A stretch of DNA of 64,000 bases from Verrucomicrobiota bacterium (GCA_016713365.1 JADJPG010000014.1:62001-126000); one strand, 5' to 3'. Positions 34,533 through 42,958 are shown, counted from the stretch's first letter. Program-made: numbers and translations. Notes: generated by a model not told the origin, from the letters alone.

Positions 34533-35090
34533 ATGAAGACGCGAACGAAACGGCTTTTGGTGGGCTTTGCCGCGGTGGTTGGCCTCGCAATCGTCGTAAT
34601 GGTGGGATTTTTTAAATATGTGATGCGGTCATTCGACCAGTCATTACAGCCAGTGACCGATCTTGCTCGGTATCCTGAGATTAAGGCTCAGTGGTCGACC
34701 AATTTGGTGAGTCACTTTCCTGCAGCCGCACCTGATTCTGCCGTTTTCTATTTTCAGGCGGGTTTCCTCCAAGGTGGTTCTTCCCTGCAACTCAAGGTTT
34801 CAATGTCAGACTCAGAAATTGCGAGCGAGCTGAGTAAGATTTCAAACAACGTTCTGGCGACTTATCACGGTGGAAACGTGAATGTTCATGCAAATGAAAC
34901 GAACGGGATTCCCACGACCTTCTTTTTCACCAACGAAACAAACGATCATACATTTCCAGGCGACTATGCCGTCATGGTTATCAAGGCCGATCGGCGGGGC
35001 GGAAATTCATCATGGAATCACGGAGCCACGGCTGGCGTTGCTGTGAGCACACAGAGACACGTAGTCGTCTATTGGGCCGAGGACTGGTAG
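34533..35090 (+). CDS. Membrane-anchored protein, unrecognised
   Basis: 185 residues with a single N-terminal helix (about 8-28) after a basic start (MKTRTKR), so most of it faces outward. The outer part ('GGNVNVHANETNG', 'TFPGDYAVMVIKADRRGG') is Asn/Thr-rich and likely beta. No family is recognised. It is the third gene of the A+T-richer trio and ends 82 bp before the convergent Gfo/Idh gene. Confidence 0.55.
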   Translation: MKTRTKRLLVGFAAVVGLAIVVMVGFFKYVMRSFDQSLQPVTDLARYPEIKAQWSTNLVSHFPAAAPDSAVFYFQAGFLQGGSSLQLKVSMSDSEIASELSKISNNVLATYHGGNVNVHANETNGIPTTFFFTNETNDHTFPGDYAVMVIKADRRGGNSSWNHGATAGVAVSTQRHVVVYWAEDW

Positions 35091-35172
35091 AAATCGTGCA
35101 AGTCGTTTCGCGAACCTCCGCCGCTCGCAGCGGCTGAATGGGTAGTTACGAAATGGGCGCTGATTTAATCCG

Positions 35173-36276
35173 TCACAGCTCCACCGTCTTGCTGCCGGCG
35201 CGGGCGGAGTCGTAGCAGGCGGTCATCACTTGCTGGGTCTTGAAGGCGAGCGTGGGCCAGATCTCGTTCTTCTTGCCGAGGGCGATTTGTTTGGCGAAGT
35301 CGCGGAAGAGGTTTGTCTCCTGGGAGGTCGGGTGGCTGTTGCTGTATTCAGGAATGGTCAGGCGACGGCGGCGTTCCTCCATGTTGAAGTCGCAGCCGGC
35401 GACGTTGAACTTCGCGTTGTTGAGGTCGAACCCAATCTCGTTCCCAAAGAAGGGCAGGACGAAATCCGCGATGCGCACGTAACCCTTGGTGCCGCTGACG
35501 GTGATCCATTGTTCGTCGTGCGCGCGGAAGGAACAGTAGAAGCCGCAGGAGACTTCGTCGTCGAAGAAGAGTTCGCCGGAAAATTCCGTGGGCACGGCGG
35601 CAGGGCTGCCGGGCGGAGTGACTTCGCTGAGAATGCGGCCGGTGACTCGCCGGGGGAGTTGCTCGTTGCGCGCCCACAGTGCGAAGCGGATGCAATACCA
35701 GCCGAGGTCGCCGAGGCAGCCGTAGGGTTCGAGCACGCTGTTCGCGCGGATGTTGCTGGCGAAGAAGTTGTCGTCCGCGAGGAAGCTGAAGGAGGAATGG
35801 ATGCGGCGCATCTGGCCGAATTGTTCCGCGTCGTTGAACGTGTCGCGCAGGGCGTTGAGGCGCTGGCTGTGCATGAACATGACGCCGTCCATGAACTGCA
35901 CCCGTTGCTGGCGGCAGACGTCGAGCATCTCGGTGAGTTCGGCCATGCTCGCGGCGCAGGGTTTCTCGCAGATGATGTGTTTGCCGGCGATGGCGGCTTT
36001 GATGACCCATTCCTTGCGCAGGCCGGTGGGCAGCGGGATGTAAACGGCGTCGACTTCGCGATCGGCGAGGAGTTCGTCGTAAGTGCCGTAGGCTTTGGGC
36101 GTGGTGGGGAACGGCGCTTCGGTCTGGCATTCGTCGATGAACTTCCGGCTGCGTGCGGCGTCGCGACTGGCGACGGCGACGACGGCGGAATTGCCGGAGT
36201 TGCGGATGGCCTTCCAGTTTTTGCGGGCGATGTTCGCGGTGCTGAGGATGCCCCAGCGGAGTGTGGTATCGGTCAT
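35173..36276 (-). CDS. Gfo/Idh/MocA family oxidoreductase
   Basis: 367-residue NAD(P)-dependent dehydrogenase acting on sugars or cyclitols. The Rossmann domain starts 'RWGILSTANIARKNWKAI' and the hallmark 'HIICEKPCAASMAEL' carries the catalytic-face Glu-Lys-Pro. The C-terminal domain (about 130-330) would bind substrate. The catalytic His is probably in 'LGDLGWYCIRFALW' vicinity, where many members have GxxxDxxxH; here the usual His is not obvious. It is the last gene of a minus-strand run and lies 5 bp after the PTS EIIC gene, so it likely acts on the imported sugar. Confidence 0.88.
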   Translation of the reverse strand: MTDTTLRWGILSTANIARKNWKAIRNSGNSAVVAVASRDAARSRKFIDECQTEAPFPTTPKAYGTYDELLADREVDAVYIPLPTGLRKEWVIKAAIAGKHIICEKPCAASMAELTEMLDVCRQQRVQFMDGVMFMHSQRLNALRDTFNDAEQFGQMRRIHSSFSFLADDNFFASNIRANSVLEPYGCLGDLGWYCIRFALWARNEQLPRRVTGRILSEVTPPGSPAAVPTEFSGELFFDDEVSCGFYCSFRAHDEQWITVSGTKGYVRIADFVLPFFGNEIGFDLNNAKFNVAGCDFNMEERRRRLTIPEYSNSHPTSQETNLFRDFAKQIALGKKNEIWPTLAFKTQQVMTACYDSARAGSKTVEL

Positions 36277-36281
36277 AATGC

Positions 36282-37529
36282 TTATTCGTGGGCGGTGCCG
36301 GCGGATTCAGCGTTCAGGCGCTGGCGCTCGGCGATTTTGGCGAAGGGATAGTAGACAGCCATCGCCAGCGCAATCGAGACGGCGCCCCAGACGGCGGCCT
36401 TCCAATCGCCGCCGGTGACGAGGTAGTGGCCGATGATGGGCGGGGTGGTCCACGGGACGTTGACGAAGGGCTTGTGGATGATGCCCCAGTCGATCAGCAG
36501 ATAGGAACCGGCGGTGAGGAGCAGGGCGTTGAGGATGTAAGGCACCATGAAGATCGGGTTCAGCACGATGGGGAAGCCGAAGAAGATCGGTTCGTTGATC
36601 TGAAAGATCTGCGTGGGCAACGAGACGCGGCTGACCTTGCGGAAGCCGGGCTCCTTCGAGTTCAGCATGATGAGCGCGAGCGCGATGGTGGCGCCGGTGC
36701 CGCCGACGTTGACGAAGGTGGTGAAGAAGCCGTTCGCGGTGACGTAGGGCAGGGGAACGCCCTGAGTCGTCGCTTCGACGTTCGCGGCAAGGAACTGGAG
36801 GAAGATGGGTGCGACGATGGCGTCCATGGTGTTGTCGCCATTGATGCCGACCGACCAGAGCATCGTGACGAGGAATGCGTAAACGAGAATGCCGGGCAGC
36901 GTGTTCAGCGCGAAGACGAGCGGCTTGAACGCGGACTGCACGAGTTCATTGATATCCACGCCGAGGACGAAGCGAATGACCCAGAACACCACGACCAGGA
37001 AGAACATCGGGGTGAGCGAGAGGAACGATTCGGAGACGACGGGCGGGACGTTCGCGGGAAGTTTGATGACCAGGTTGGCGTCGTTGAACGATTTCTGGAC
37101 GCGCACGGTGACGAGCGCGATGAGGATCGCGGTGAACAATCCCTTCGAGCCCAGGCCATCCATCGAGAACGACTGGTCCTTGAGTTGAATCTGGATGAGC
37201 AGGAAGACGAGCGTGGCCATGGTCGCGCTGACGATGGCTTCCTGCTTGAAGCGCTTGCCGAGATCGTAGCCGATGGCGAAGCAGACGAAAACGGCGAGCA
37301 GCCCGAACGTGGCAGTGACGGGAACTTGGAGGAGATTCAGATACGGTTCGACGCGCTGTTCCCAACCGCGAAACGGCAGATACGAGATCACCATGAACAA
37401 CCCGCCGATGATCGTCAGAGGCACCACGGAAACCATCCCGGCGCGAATGGCGGACAGGTAGGTGTTTTCGCTGAGCGCGTTGAGCAGGCTCACGAATCGT
37501 TTGTTCAGAACGACGTTGCCCGCGCTCAT
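36282..37529 (-). CDS. PTS EIIC-like sugar transporter, lactose/cellobiose family
   Basis: 415-residue inner-membrane protein with about ten helices, similar to CelB/ChbC, the membrane part of the diacetylchitobiose/cellobiose phosphotransferase system. The conserved 'IFQINEPIFFGFPIVLNP' carries Glu313, matching the substrate-contacting Glu of Bacillus cereus ChbC (Glu334 as I recall). The partner His of ChbC (His250) would fall in 'WSVGINGDN', but here the residue is Asn230 (codon AAT), with 83 residues between the two, against 84 in ChbC. No EIIA, EIIB, HPr or EI gene is visible within the window. It may therefore import sugar without phosphorylating it, or borrow subunits from elsewhere. 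It lies 24 bp after the DegT aminotransferase gene and 5 bp before the Gfo/Idh gene. Confidence 0.88.
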   Translation of the reverse strand: MSAGNVVLNKRFVSLLNALSENTYLSAIRAGMVSVVPLTIIGGLFMVISYLPFRGWEQRVEPYLNLLQVPVTATFGLLAVFVCFAIGYDLGKRFKQEAIVSATMATLVFLLIQIQLKDQSFSMDGLGSKGLFTAILIALVTVRVQKSFNDANLVIKLPANVPPVVSESFLSLTPMFFLVVVFWVIRFVLGVDINELVQSAFKPLVFALNTLPGILVYAFLVTMLWSVGINGDNTMDAIVAPIFLQFLAANVEATTQGVPLPYVTANGFFTTFVNVGGTGATIALALIMLNSKEPGFRKVSRVSLPTQIFQINEPIFFGFPIVLNPIFMVPYILNALLLTAGSYLLIDWGIIHKPFVNVPWTTPPIIGHYLVTGGDWKAAVWGAVSIALAMAVYYPFAKIAERQRLNAESAGTAHE

Positions 37530-37553
37530 GATCGTGTCCCCGGTGCAATGACA

Positions 37554-38789
37554 TCAGCGTCGTCCCTTCAGCGCATGTCGGTTCTCGTAAATCTTCTCGA
37601 AAGCGCGCGCGATGTCGTCCATGTCCGAACGTGGTCCGAGGAAGATGCTTTGCTCGAACCAGATGGTCTGCTCGCGGCAAAGCAGATCGCTGTTCGGCAA
37701 ATGCGCGTGCTTGTAATCGAGCCGCGCGGCGGACTTCGGCAGATACGGAGCGAAAGCTTTGTTGCCGAAGAGCGGCTGTCGTGGGAGCGACACGACGTAG
37801 CCTCCGGAGCACGGGATGCCTTCCGCCTGCAGCGCCTTGAGGACGGTGGCGCGGGATACGCCGAACTCCTCGGCAACGACGCGCATCATGAAGAGATGGT
37901 AGCTGTGACGGTCGCAGCCCTTGATGCGACGTTGCGGATACAGGCCGGGGAACTTCGCAAGCCTGGCGGCGAGATGTTGCCCGTTGGCGTCGCGTTTCTT
38001 CGTCTGCGCTTCGAGGCGGCTGAGCTGGCAATTGAGAATCGCGCCCTGAAATTCGCCGAGGCGGTAGTTGCCGGACATCACATGATGTTCGTACCAGAGA
38101 CCGCCGGGAATGCGGCCGCAGCTGTGAATCGACCGGCAGGCTTCTGCCAGCTCCCTGTCGTTGGTAGTGATGAGGCCGCCTTCGCCTGAAGTGAGGTTCT
38201 TGCTCGATTGAAATGAGAATGAACCAAGGTGGCCAATCGATCCGGCGGGACGCTTCTTGTAGATCGCGCCGTGCGCGTGCGCAGCATCTTCAATGACCAC
38301 GAGCTTGTGCTTTCGCGCGATGGCCATGATGGCGTCCATGTCCGCCGGTTGTCCGGCGAAGTGAACCGGGATGATGGCGCGGGTACGCGGCGTGATAGCA
38401 GCTTCGACGGCTTTTGGGTCGAGATTGAAGGTGTCGAGTTCCACATCGGCGAAGACGGGAATGGCGTTCGACTCGACGACGGCGGATGCGGTGGAAAGAA
38501 ACGTGTAGGGTGGAACGATGACTTCGTCGTCGGCCTGAATGCCGGCGGCCATCAGCCCGATGCGCAGCGAGACGGTGCCGTTCACAACCCCGAGCGCGTG
38601 ATTGCATCCGTGCATCTTCGCGAAGCGTCGCTCGAACTCGGCGACTTCCGGTCCGTGGAGGCGACCCCATTTGCCGCTGCGGAGCGTCTTCAGCAGCCGC
38701 TTCTCCTCGGGCTTGCCGAAGAGGGGCCACGCGGTGAAGGGCCGTTTGCGAAGCGGTGTGCCGCCGAGCAGCGCGAGTTTTTGAGCCAT
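37554..38789 (-). CDS. DegT/DnrJ/EryC1/StrS family aminotransferase
   Basis: 411-residue PLP enzyme that puts an amino group on a keto-sugar or keto-cyclitol. The PLP lysine is Lys197 in 'SFSFQSSKNLTSGEGG'; 'IEDAAHAHGAIYK' holds the Asp that contacts the pyridine nitrogen, and 'VNGTVSLRIGL' binds the phosphate. It resembles the L-glutamine:scyllo-inosose / AHBA-synthase branch. ATG 38789 (MAQKLALLGG) is chosen; longer starts add noise and run into the palindromic element. Next to a GH84, a GNAT, an EIIC and a Gfo/Idh enzyme, it fits a pathway that handles amino sugars, in either direction. Confidence 0.88.
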   Translation of the reverse strand: MAQKLALLGGTPLRKRPFTAWPLFGKPEEKRLLKTLRSGKWGRLHGPEVAEFERRFAKMHGCNHALGVVNGTVSLRIGLMAAGIQADDEVIVPPYTFLSTASAVVESNAIPVFADVELDTFNLDPKAVEAAITPRTRAIIPVHFAGQPADMDAIMAIARKHKLVVIEDAAHAHGAIYKKRPAGSIGHLGSFSFQSSKNLTSGEGGLITTNDRELAEACRSIHSCGRIPGGLWYEHHVMSGNYRLGEFQGAILNCQLSRLEAQTKKRDANGQHLAARLAKFPGLYPQRRIKGCDRHSYHLFMMRVVAEEFGVSRATVLKALQAEGIPCSGGYVVSLPRQPLFGNKAFAPYLPKSAARLDYKHAHLPNSDLLCREQTIWFEQSIFLGPRSDMDDIARAFEKIYENRHALKGRR

Positions 38790-38922
38790 GCTGAATTCTG
38801 TTCTGTTGGGACGTCCCGGAGATGAAGTCAAGGAAGCGCCCTGCGTGCAATCTCGAAACGCGAACTGCCGAAGCTGAGTCCGGCGCTCCGGCTGATTATT
38901 GAGCTTCGTGCGATGGAGTGAT

Positions 38923-38985
38923 GGAGCGCGGAGCATTGCTCCGCTCGAATGGCGCACGTCCGGGCGGAGCAATGCTCCGCGCTCC
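38923..38985. repeat. 24-base inverted repeat, REP-like element
   Basis: Arm GGAGCGCGGAGCATTGCTCC (continuing to 38946) is repeated inverted at 38962-38985 with one mismatch in 24; the loop is 15 bases. Each arm itself contains a small palindrome (GGAGCATTGCTCC). It lies between the DegT and GNAT genes. There is no T-run, so it is more like a mobile palindromic repeat than a terminator, though it may still stabilise or divide the operon message. Confidence 0.75.
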
Positions 38986-39021
38986 GAAGACATGAAGAGC
39001 TGTCACTCCGTTGCACGAGCC

Positions 39022-39654
39022 TCAATAGTTGCGCAGTGATTTGCCCATGTAGACGCAGCCATCCTTGCCTTCGCCGACGCGGATGAGTTCGCGGAAGCCG
39101 AGCTTGGCGTAGAAACCGAACGCTGGCGTGTTGAGCATGCTCACGCCGAGATGGGTGCCGGGCGAGCCGCGGTCGCGCAGTTTGTCCATTACTTGCTCCA
39201 GCATGCGTCGACCAAATCCCCGTCCTTGAGCACGCTCCAACAGGTCGATGTGAAGGTGCGAGGGATAAAGTTCGTAAGGCTCCGGCGTGAAGTAATCCGG
39301 ATGATGGTACCAGCTGTGGACGTTCTGGACACGGGTCCACGTCGCGGGGTCGCCTGTCGGCTTTGGAAACTGGGCGCAGAGCTTCGTACGCCATTCGGTT
39401 TCGTAACGATGATAAAAATTCCGCGAATCGAACGCGCCCAACGCGTAGCCGCACACGCCGAGTTCGTCATCGAGGATCAGGCTGAGCTCGGGTTCGAAAG
39501 TGAGATAGGGTCCGACGAAAATGCGGCCGAGCGCATCAGGATCTTCACGGTAAAACGGCTCGCCGTCCTGCCCGAAGTTCCCGGTCTTCATGCAGACGTG
39601 GTAGGCGCCGGCCTGCTCGTCCGGGCGCGCGAGGCGGATGGTGAATTCACTCAT
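39022..39654 (-). CDS. GNAT acetyltransferase resembling the OGA C-terminal domain
   Basis: 210-residue acetyltransferase fold. The order 'FTIRLARPDEQAGAYHVC', 'DDELGVCGYALGAFDSRNF', 'YPSHLHIDLLERAQGRGFGR' and 'NTPAFGFYAKLGFREL' follows, segment by segment, the C-terminal pseudo-acetyltransferase (pHAT) of animal O-GlcNAcase as I remember it ('EDGICGYALGTVD', 'RILEFYSKLG'). Unlike the animal domain it keeps a full acetyl-CoA motif Q-x-x-G-x-G (residues 143-148, QGRGFG), so it may be active. ATG 39654 overlaps the end of the GH84 gene by 8 bp, implying coupled translation. The substrate is unknown; an amino sugar or protein is possible. Confidence 0.85.
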   Translation of the reverse strand: MSEFTIRLARPDEQAGAYHVCMKTGNFGQDGEPFYREDPDALGRIFVGPYLTFEPELSLILDDELGVCGYALGAFDSRNFYHRYETEWRTKLCAQFPKPTGDPATWTRVQNVHSWYHHPDYFTPEPYELYPSHLHIDLLERAQGRGFGRRMLEQVMDKLRDRGSPGTHLGVSMLNTPAFGFYAKLGFRELIRVGEGKDGCVYMGKSLRNY

Positions 39655-41017
39655 GGGGCAAAGCGGAGGGTGTGAAGCTGCCGTCGGGATGTGGTAGGAG
39701 CAGCCGTTGCAGGCGCGGGACGAAACCGCCGCGATAAGTTCCCGGCAGGTGGAAGTCGGAACTGCATGCCGCGTCCGGCAGTTTGCCGTCGCCCTTGCCG
39801 GCAACGTAGCGATCGAGCAGGTCGAGTTCTTCGCGCAGTTCCCAAATGCGCCGGCTGAGCGCGTAGAAGAGCGGGCGGTTCTTGAGTTCCGTGAGCCGCG
39901 CACAGAAGTCGCGGAAGCGTTGCGTTTGGGCGCGAACGGTTGCGGCGTCGGGTCCCCACTGCGACGGATGTTTGCTCAGTAGAGTTCGCGAGGATTGGAA
40001 AAACGCGTCTGCGGTGGCACCATCCTCGAACGGCAGATAGTAGCAGTCGCCGAGCAGCAACAAGTCGTCGAACGCGATGGGTTGGCTGACGGTTTCAAAA
40101 TGCGCGCGCCATTCGCGTAGCGCGGAGAGGTAGGCGGCGCGAGGATCCCATTTCCGACTCGCCTGCATAAACGCACCGAGCGTGCGGAAAGGAATGAAGT
40201 TCAGCGCGAACTCGCAGTTGGGATTGAGCAGGAGGCCGGTGAGTTCGGAACGCAGTTCCGGCGCCCGACCGGCGTAGGGACCGCAGAAGAATCGGCGTCC
40301 GTCGTAGTCGTTGGCGTGGAGATTATCCCAGATGATTGGTTTGCGGCGGAGGAGCGTTTGAAGTTCGCGAATGTGCGGAACCGTAATTTCGCGCGAGATG
40401 ATTTCGGGTCCGGTCCAGAAGATGTCAATCTCGGGCAGGAGTTCGCGTCCGACGGTTTCGAGGTAGCCCGCGCCGCCGAGCTGTCGTTCGGCCATGCGTC
40501 CGCAGTACGGCGTGGGGCAGAACAGGAAGCGACCGTTCGTGCCTCGCTCGTGAAGCCAGCGGAAGAGGTCGTTGGTCACGGCGCATTGGGCGGAAGCGAA
40601 GGAGCCGAAGCGTTCGCGATCCGCGTCGCTCATGCGGTCCGGGATGTCGTCGAAAAGGAGCGCGAAATTCTCGCAGCCGATGGATCGCATCTGCTCAAAG
40701 CGCTCTTTGAGACGGCCAACCTCTGATGAATCGCTGTAGCGGATATCGAGGCCGGGACTGAGCGCGTAGATGAAGCGGAGACCGCGGGTCTTGCAGGTGG
40801 CGATGACTCTTTCGAGCTGGGCGAGTTCGGCGGCGGTGTAGGCCTCGCGCCAGAGTGCGCGGTGCTTCATGTCGTCCTTCGGCGCGTAGAGGTAGGTGTT
40901 CAAGCCCCACGAGGACATCCAGTCGAAGAGCTGGTGGCGTTCGGTTTGATTCCACGGCTGGCCGTAAAATCCTTCGATGACGCCGGCGAGGAAAGTGGTC
41001 GAATCGTTATTGCCCAT
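39647..41017 (-). CDS. GH84 beta-N-acetylglucosaminidase (O-GlcNAcase-like)
   Basis: 456-residue hydrolase of family 84, which removes terminal N-acetylglucosamine with substrate-assisted catalysis. The signature start 'GVIEGFYGQPWNQTERHQL' (residues 12-30), 'MSSWGLNTYLYAPKDDMKHR' and the paired catalytic acids Asp123-Asp124 in 'FALLFDDIPDRM' are intact; 'PIIWDNLHANDYDGRR' also fits. There is no signal peptide, so it acts in the cytoplasm, unlike many bacterial GH84 hyaluronidases. It heads a minus-strand run with the GNAT, DegT, EIIC and Gfo/Idh genes and is divergent from a DegP-type protease 175 bp away. Substrate may be imported GlcNAc-containing sugar or GlcNAc on proteins. Confidence 0.9.
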   Translation of the reverse strand: MGNNDSTTFLAGVIEGFYGQPWNQTERHQLFDWMSSWGLNTYLYAPKDDMKHRALWREAYTAAELAQLERVIATCKTRGLRFIYALSPGLDIRYSDSSEVGRLKERFEQMRSIGCENFALLFDDIPDRMSDADRERFGSFASAQCAVTNDLFRWLHERGTNGRFLFCPTPYCGRMAERQLGGAGYLETVGRELLPEIDIFWTGPEIISREITVPHIRELQTLLRRKPIIWDNLHANDYDGRRFFCGPYAGRAPELRSELTGLLLNPNCEFALNFIPFRTLGAFMQASRKWDPRAAYLSALREWRAHFETVSQPIAFDDLLLLGDCYYLPFEDGATADAFFQSSRTLLSKHPSQWGPDAATVRAQTQRFRDFCARLTELKNRPLFYALSRRIWELREELDLLDRYVAGKGDGKLPDAACSSDFHLPGTYRGGFVPRLQRLLLPHPDGSFTPSALPHE

Positions 41018-41192
41018 CTGGTTTGCGCTGAGAACAGCGAGAGGCTAAGCCGGATGGCGAACGAGTGGCAAGGACGGCGGTGATGGCCGCGGCGTTCCGT
41101 TGATTCAGTTGACCTGCGCGGGTTGACTGGCATCTTTGCGCCAGTGGTGGTTCGGACCCTCGTCTGAATCGGAGTCGAACCGATAATGAGTT

Positions 41193-42689
41193 ATGAAATG
41201 GAAAAGTTTCTTCATGGCGGTGCTGGTCTCGTTGATTTTCGGCGGCGCGGGGTTGCGTTCGGGCGCGGCTGATGCTGCGAAGGAGCCGTCGCCAATCGAT
41301 CTCGCGAGGCGATTGAACCAGGCGTTCATCGACGTGGCGGACAAGGTTTCGCCCGCGGTCGTGGTGATTCAAGTGGCGCACAAGGCCGGGTTCGGCGAGG
41401 ACGATGAGGAGAATCCGTTCTACGAAATGTTGCCGCCGGATTTCCGGAAGCGCCTTGAGGAAGAGCGCGAGAAGCAACGCAAAGAACGCGAGAAAAGCCG
41501 GAAGTTTCATCGGAAGCCGGTCTTCAGCGGCGAGGGCTCTGGTGTCGTGGTGCGCAAGGAGGGTTACATCATCACGAACCGCCACGTGGTGGATGGTGCG
41601 GAAAAGATTCTGGTGCGATTGAAGGACGGCACTGAGCTGGATGCGGAGGTGCGCGGGGTGGATGCCCAGTCGGATTTGGCGGTGATCAAGGTTGAACCCA
41701 AAGGAGTCACTCTCGCGGTGGCGAAGCTGGCGGATTCCGACAAGACGCGCGTGGGCGAGTTTGCGATCGCGATTGGCGCGCCGTTCCTGCTCGATTACAG
41801 CGTGACGTTCGGGCACGTGAGCGCGAAGGGGCGCTCGGGGATCATTCAGGATCGGGACATGGATCAGGATTTCATCCAGACGGATGCGAGCATCAATCCC
41901 GGCAACAGCGGCGGACCGCTCGTGAACATCGAAGGCGAGGTGATTGGCATCAACACGCTGATTCGCGGGATGAGCACGGGCATTGGCTTTGCCATTCCAA
42001 GCAACTTCGCGAAGGAGGTCACAGACAAGCTGATTAGCGACGGGAAGTTCGTGCGCGCCTACTTGGGTGTGCGAATCAGCCCGCTCAAGGGCGAGAACGA
42101 GTATCGGGACCTGATCACGGGCGTCTCGGACGGCGTGGTCATCACAGAGATTCCGCCGGATGGTCCGGCGGCGAAGTCGGATTTGAAGCCGGGCGATGTC
42201 GTCACGTCGGTGGACGGCAAGGCGGTTTCCACGGTGCAGCAGTTGAAGAATGAGGTGCGTGGAAAGAAGATCGGCGCGCCGGTGACGCTGGACGTGCATC
42301 GCTTCGGAAAGAACATAAAGGTAAAGGTGAAGCCTGAGGCTCGGCCCGATGAGATGCCGTCCATGGCATCGCGTCGCAAGGTGGAGGAGGAAGACAAGGC
42401 CAGCACATTCGGACTCACTGTTCAGGCGGTTACGAAGGAGCTGGCGGAGCAATACAATGTCGAGAAAACAGAGGGTGTTTTGGTGACCGAGGTGGACCAA
42501 GGCAGCGTGGCTGAGCGCAAGGGAATCAAACCCGGCGACGTCGTGACGGAGGTCAATGGCAAGGCGGTGAGCAGTCCCAAACAGTTTCTCCAGGAAATCA
42601 AATCCGCGGATGCCAAGCGCGGCATCGTGATCATCTACACCACCAAGGGCACCAGCAAGATTGAGGTGCTGCGGGACGATGGTGAATGA
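41193..42689 (+). CDS. DegP/HtrA-type periplasmic serine protease
   Basis: 498-residue exported quality-control protease. A signal peptide (about 1-26) is followed by a trypsin-like domain with the triad His131 ('TNRHVVDG'), Asp161 ('AQSDLAVIKV') and Ser239 ('NPGNSGGPLVN'). Two PDZ domains follow (about 285-385 and 405-495), each with a carboxylate loop ('AYLGVRISPL', 'TFGLTVQAVT'). Before the protease core is a strongly charged helical insert (83-107, Lys/Glu/Arg). Such proteases degrade misfolded envelope proteins, which suits a cell making giant surface proteins. It is divergent from the GH84 gene. Confidence 0.93.
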   Translation: MKWKSFFMAVLVSLIFGGAGLRSGAADAAKEPSPIDLARRLNQAFIDVADKVSPAVVVIQVAHKAGFGEDDEENPFYEMLPPDFRKRLEEEREKQRKEREKSRKFHRKPVFSGEGSGVVVRKEGYIITNRHVVDGAEKILVRLKDGTELDAEVRGVDAQSDLAVIKVEPKGVTLAVAKLADSDKTRVGEFAIAIGAPFLLDYSVTFGHVSAKGRSGIIQDRDMDQDFIQTDASINPGNSGGPLVNIEGEVIGINTLIRGMSTGIGFAIPSNFAKEVTDKLISDGKFVRAYLGVRISPLKGENEYRDLITGVSDGVVITEIPPDGPAAKSDLKPGDVVTSVDGKAVSTVQQLKNEVRGKKIGAPVTLDVHRFGKNIKVKVKPEARPDEMPSMASRRKVEEEDKASTFGLTVQAVTKELAEQYNVEKTEGVLVTEVDQGSVAERKGIKPGDVVTEVNGKAVSSPKQFLQEIKSADAKRGIVIIYTTKGTSKIEVLRDDGE

Positions 42690-42761
42690 TCGATGGAATG
42701 CTAAAGATGGAGCCGATTTGAGGGCTTGATCTCCCTTCGGTCCTCCGTAACATCCCGACGC

Positions 42762-42917
42762 ATGAGTTTCTATATTGCTTTGTTTGTGTGGCTCCTGATT
42801 GCGGCGTTGCTGACGATCGGTGTTGTGATGGCGACCAAGGGCGCATTTCTCGTGCTGGCGATCGGCACGATTGCGTTTGTCGGCGCGTTCATCAAGTGGG
42901 GCTGCCTGACTCACTGA
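42762..42917 (+). CDS. 51-residue membrane protein
   Basis: Begins MSFYIALFVWLL and has two hydrophobic segments (about 3-22 and 27-45) with a short Lys-containing turn. No family is recognised. It lies 72 bp after the protease gene and ends before a clear terminator, so it may be the last gene of that unit. ATG 42762 is chosen because the upstream extension is not hydrophobic. Confidence 0.5.
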   Translation: MSFYIALFVWLLIAALLTIGVVMATKGAFLVLAIGTIAFVGAFIKWGCLTH

Positions 42918-42958
42918 TCTGCTTCGCTGATTCGAAGCGGAACATTTGATCTGAACAG

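Noticed and set aside
36288..38189. 633-codon open frame on the plus strand opposite the EIIC and DegT genes
   Set aside because: Its translation is rich in Asp/Glu/Arg/Gly without any fold pattern. It is the antisense shadow of two clearly conserved genes in G+C-rich DNA.
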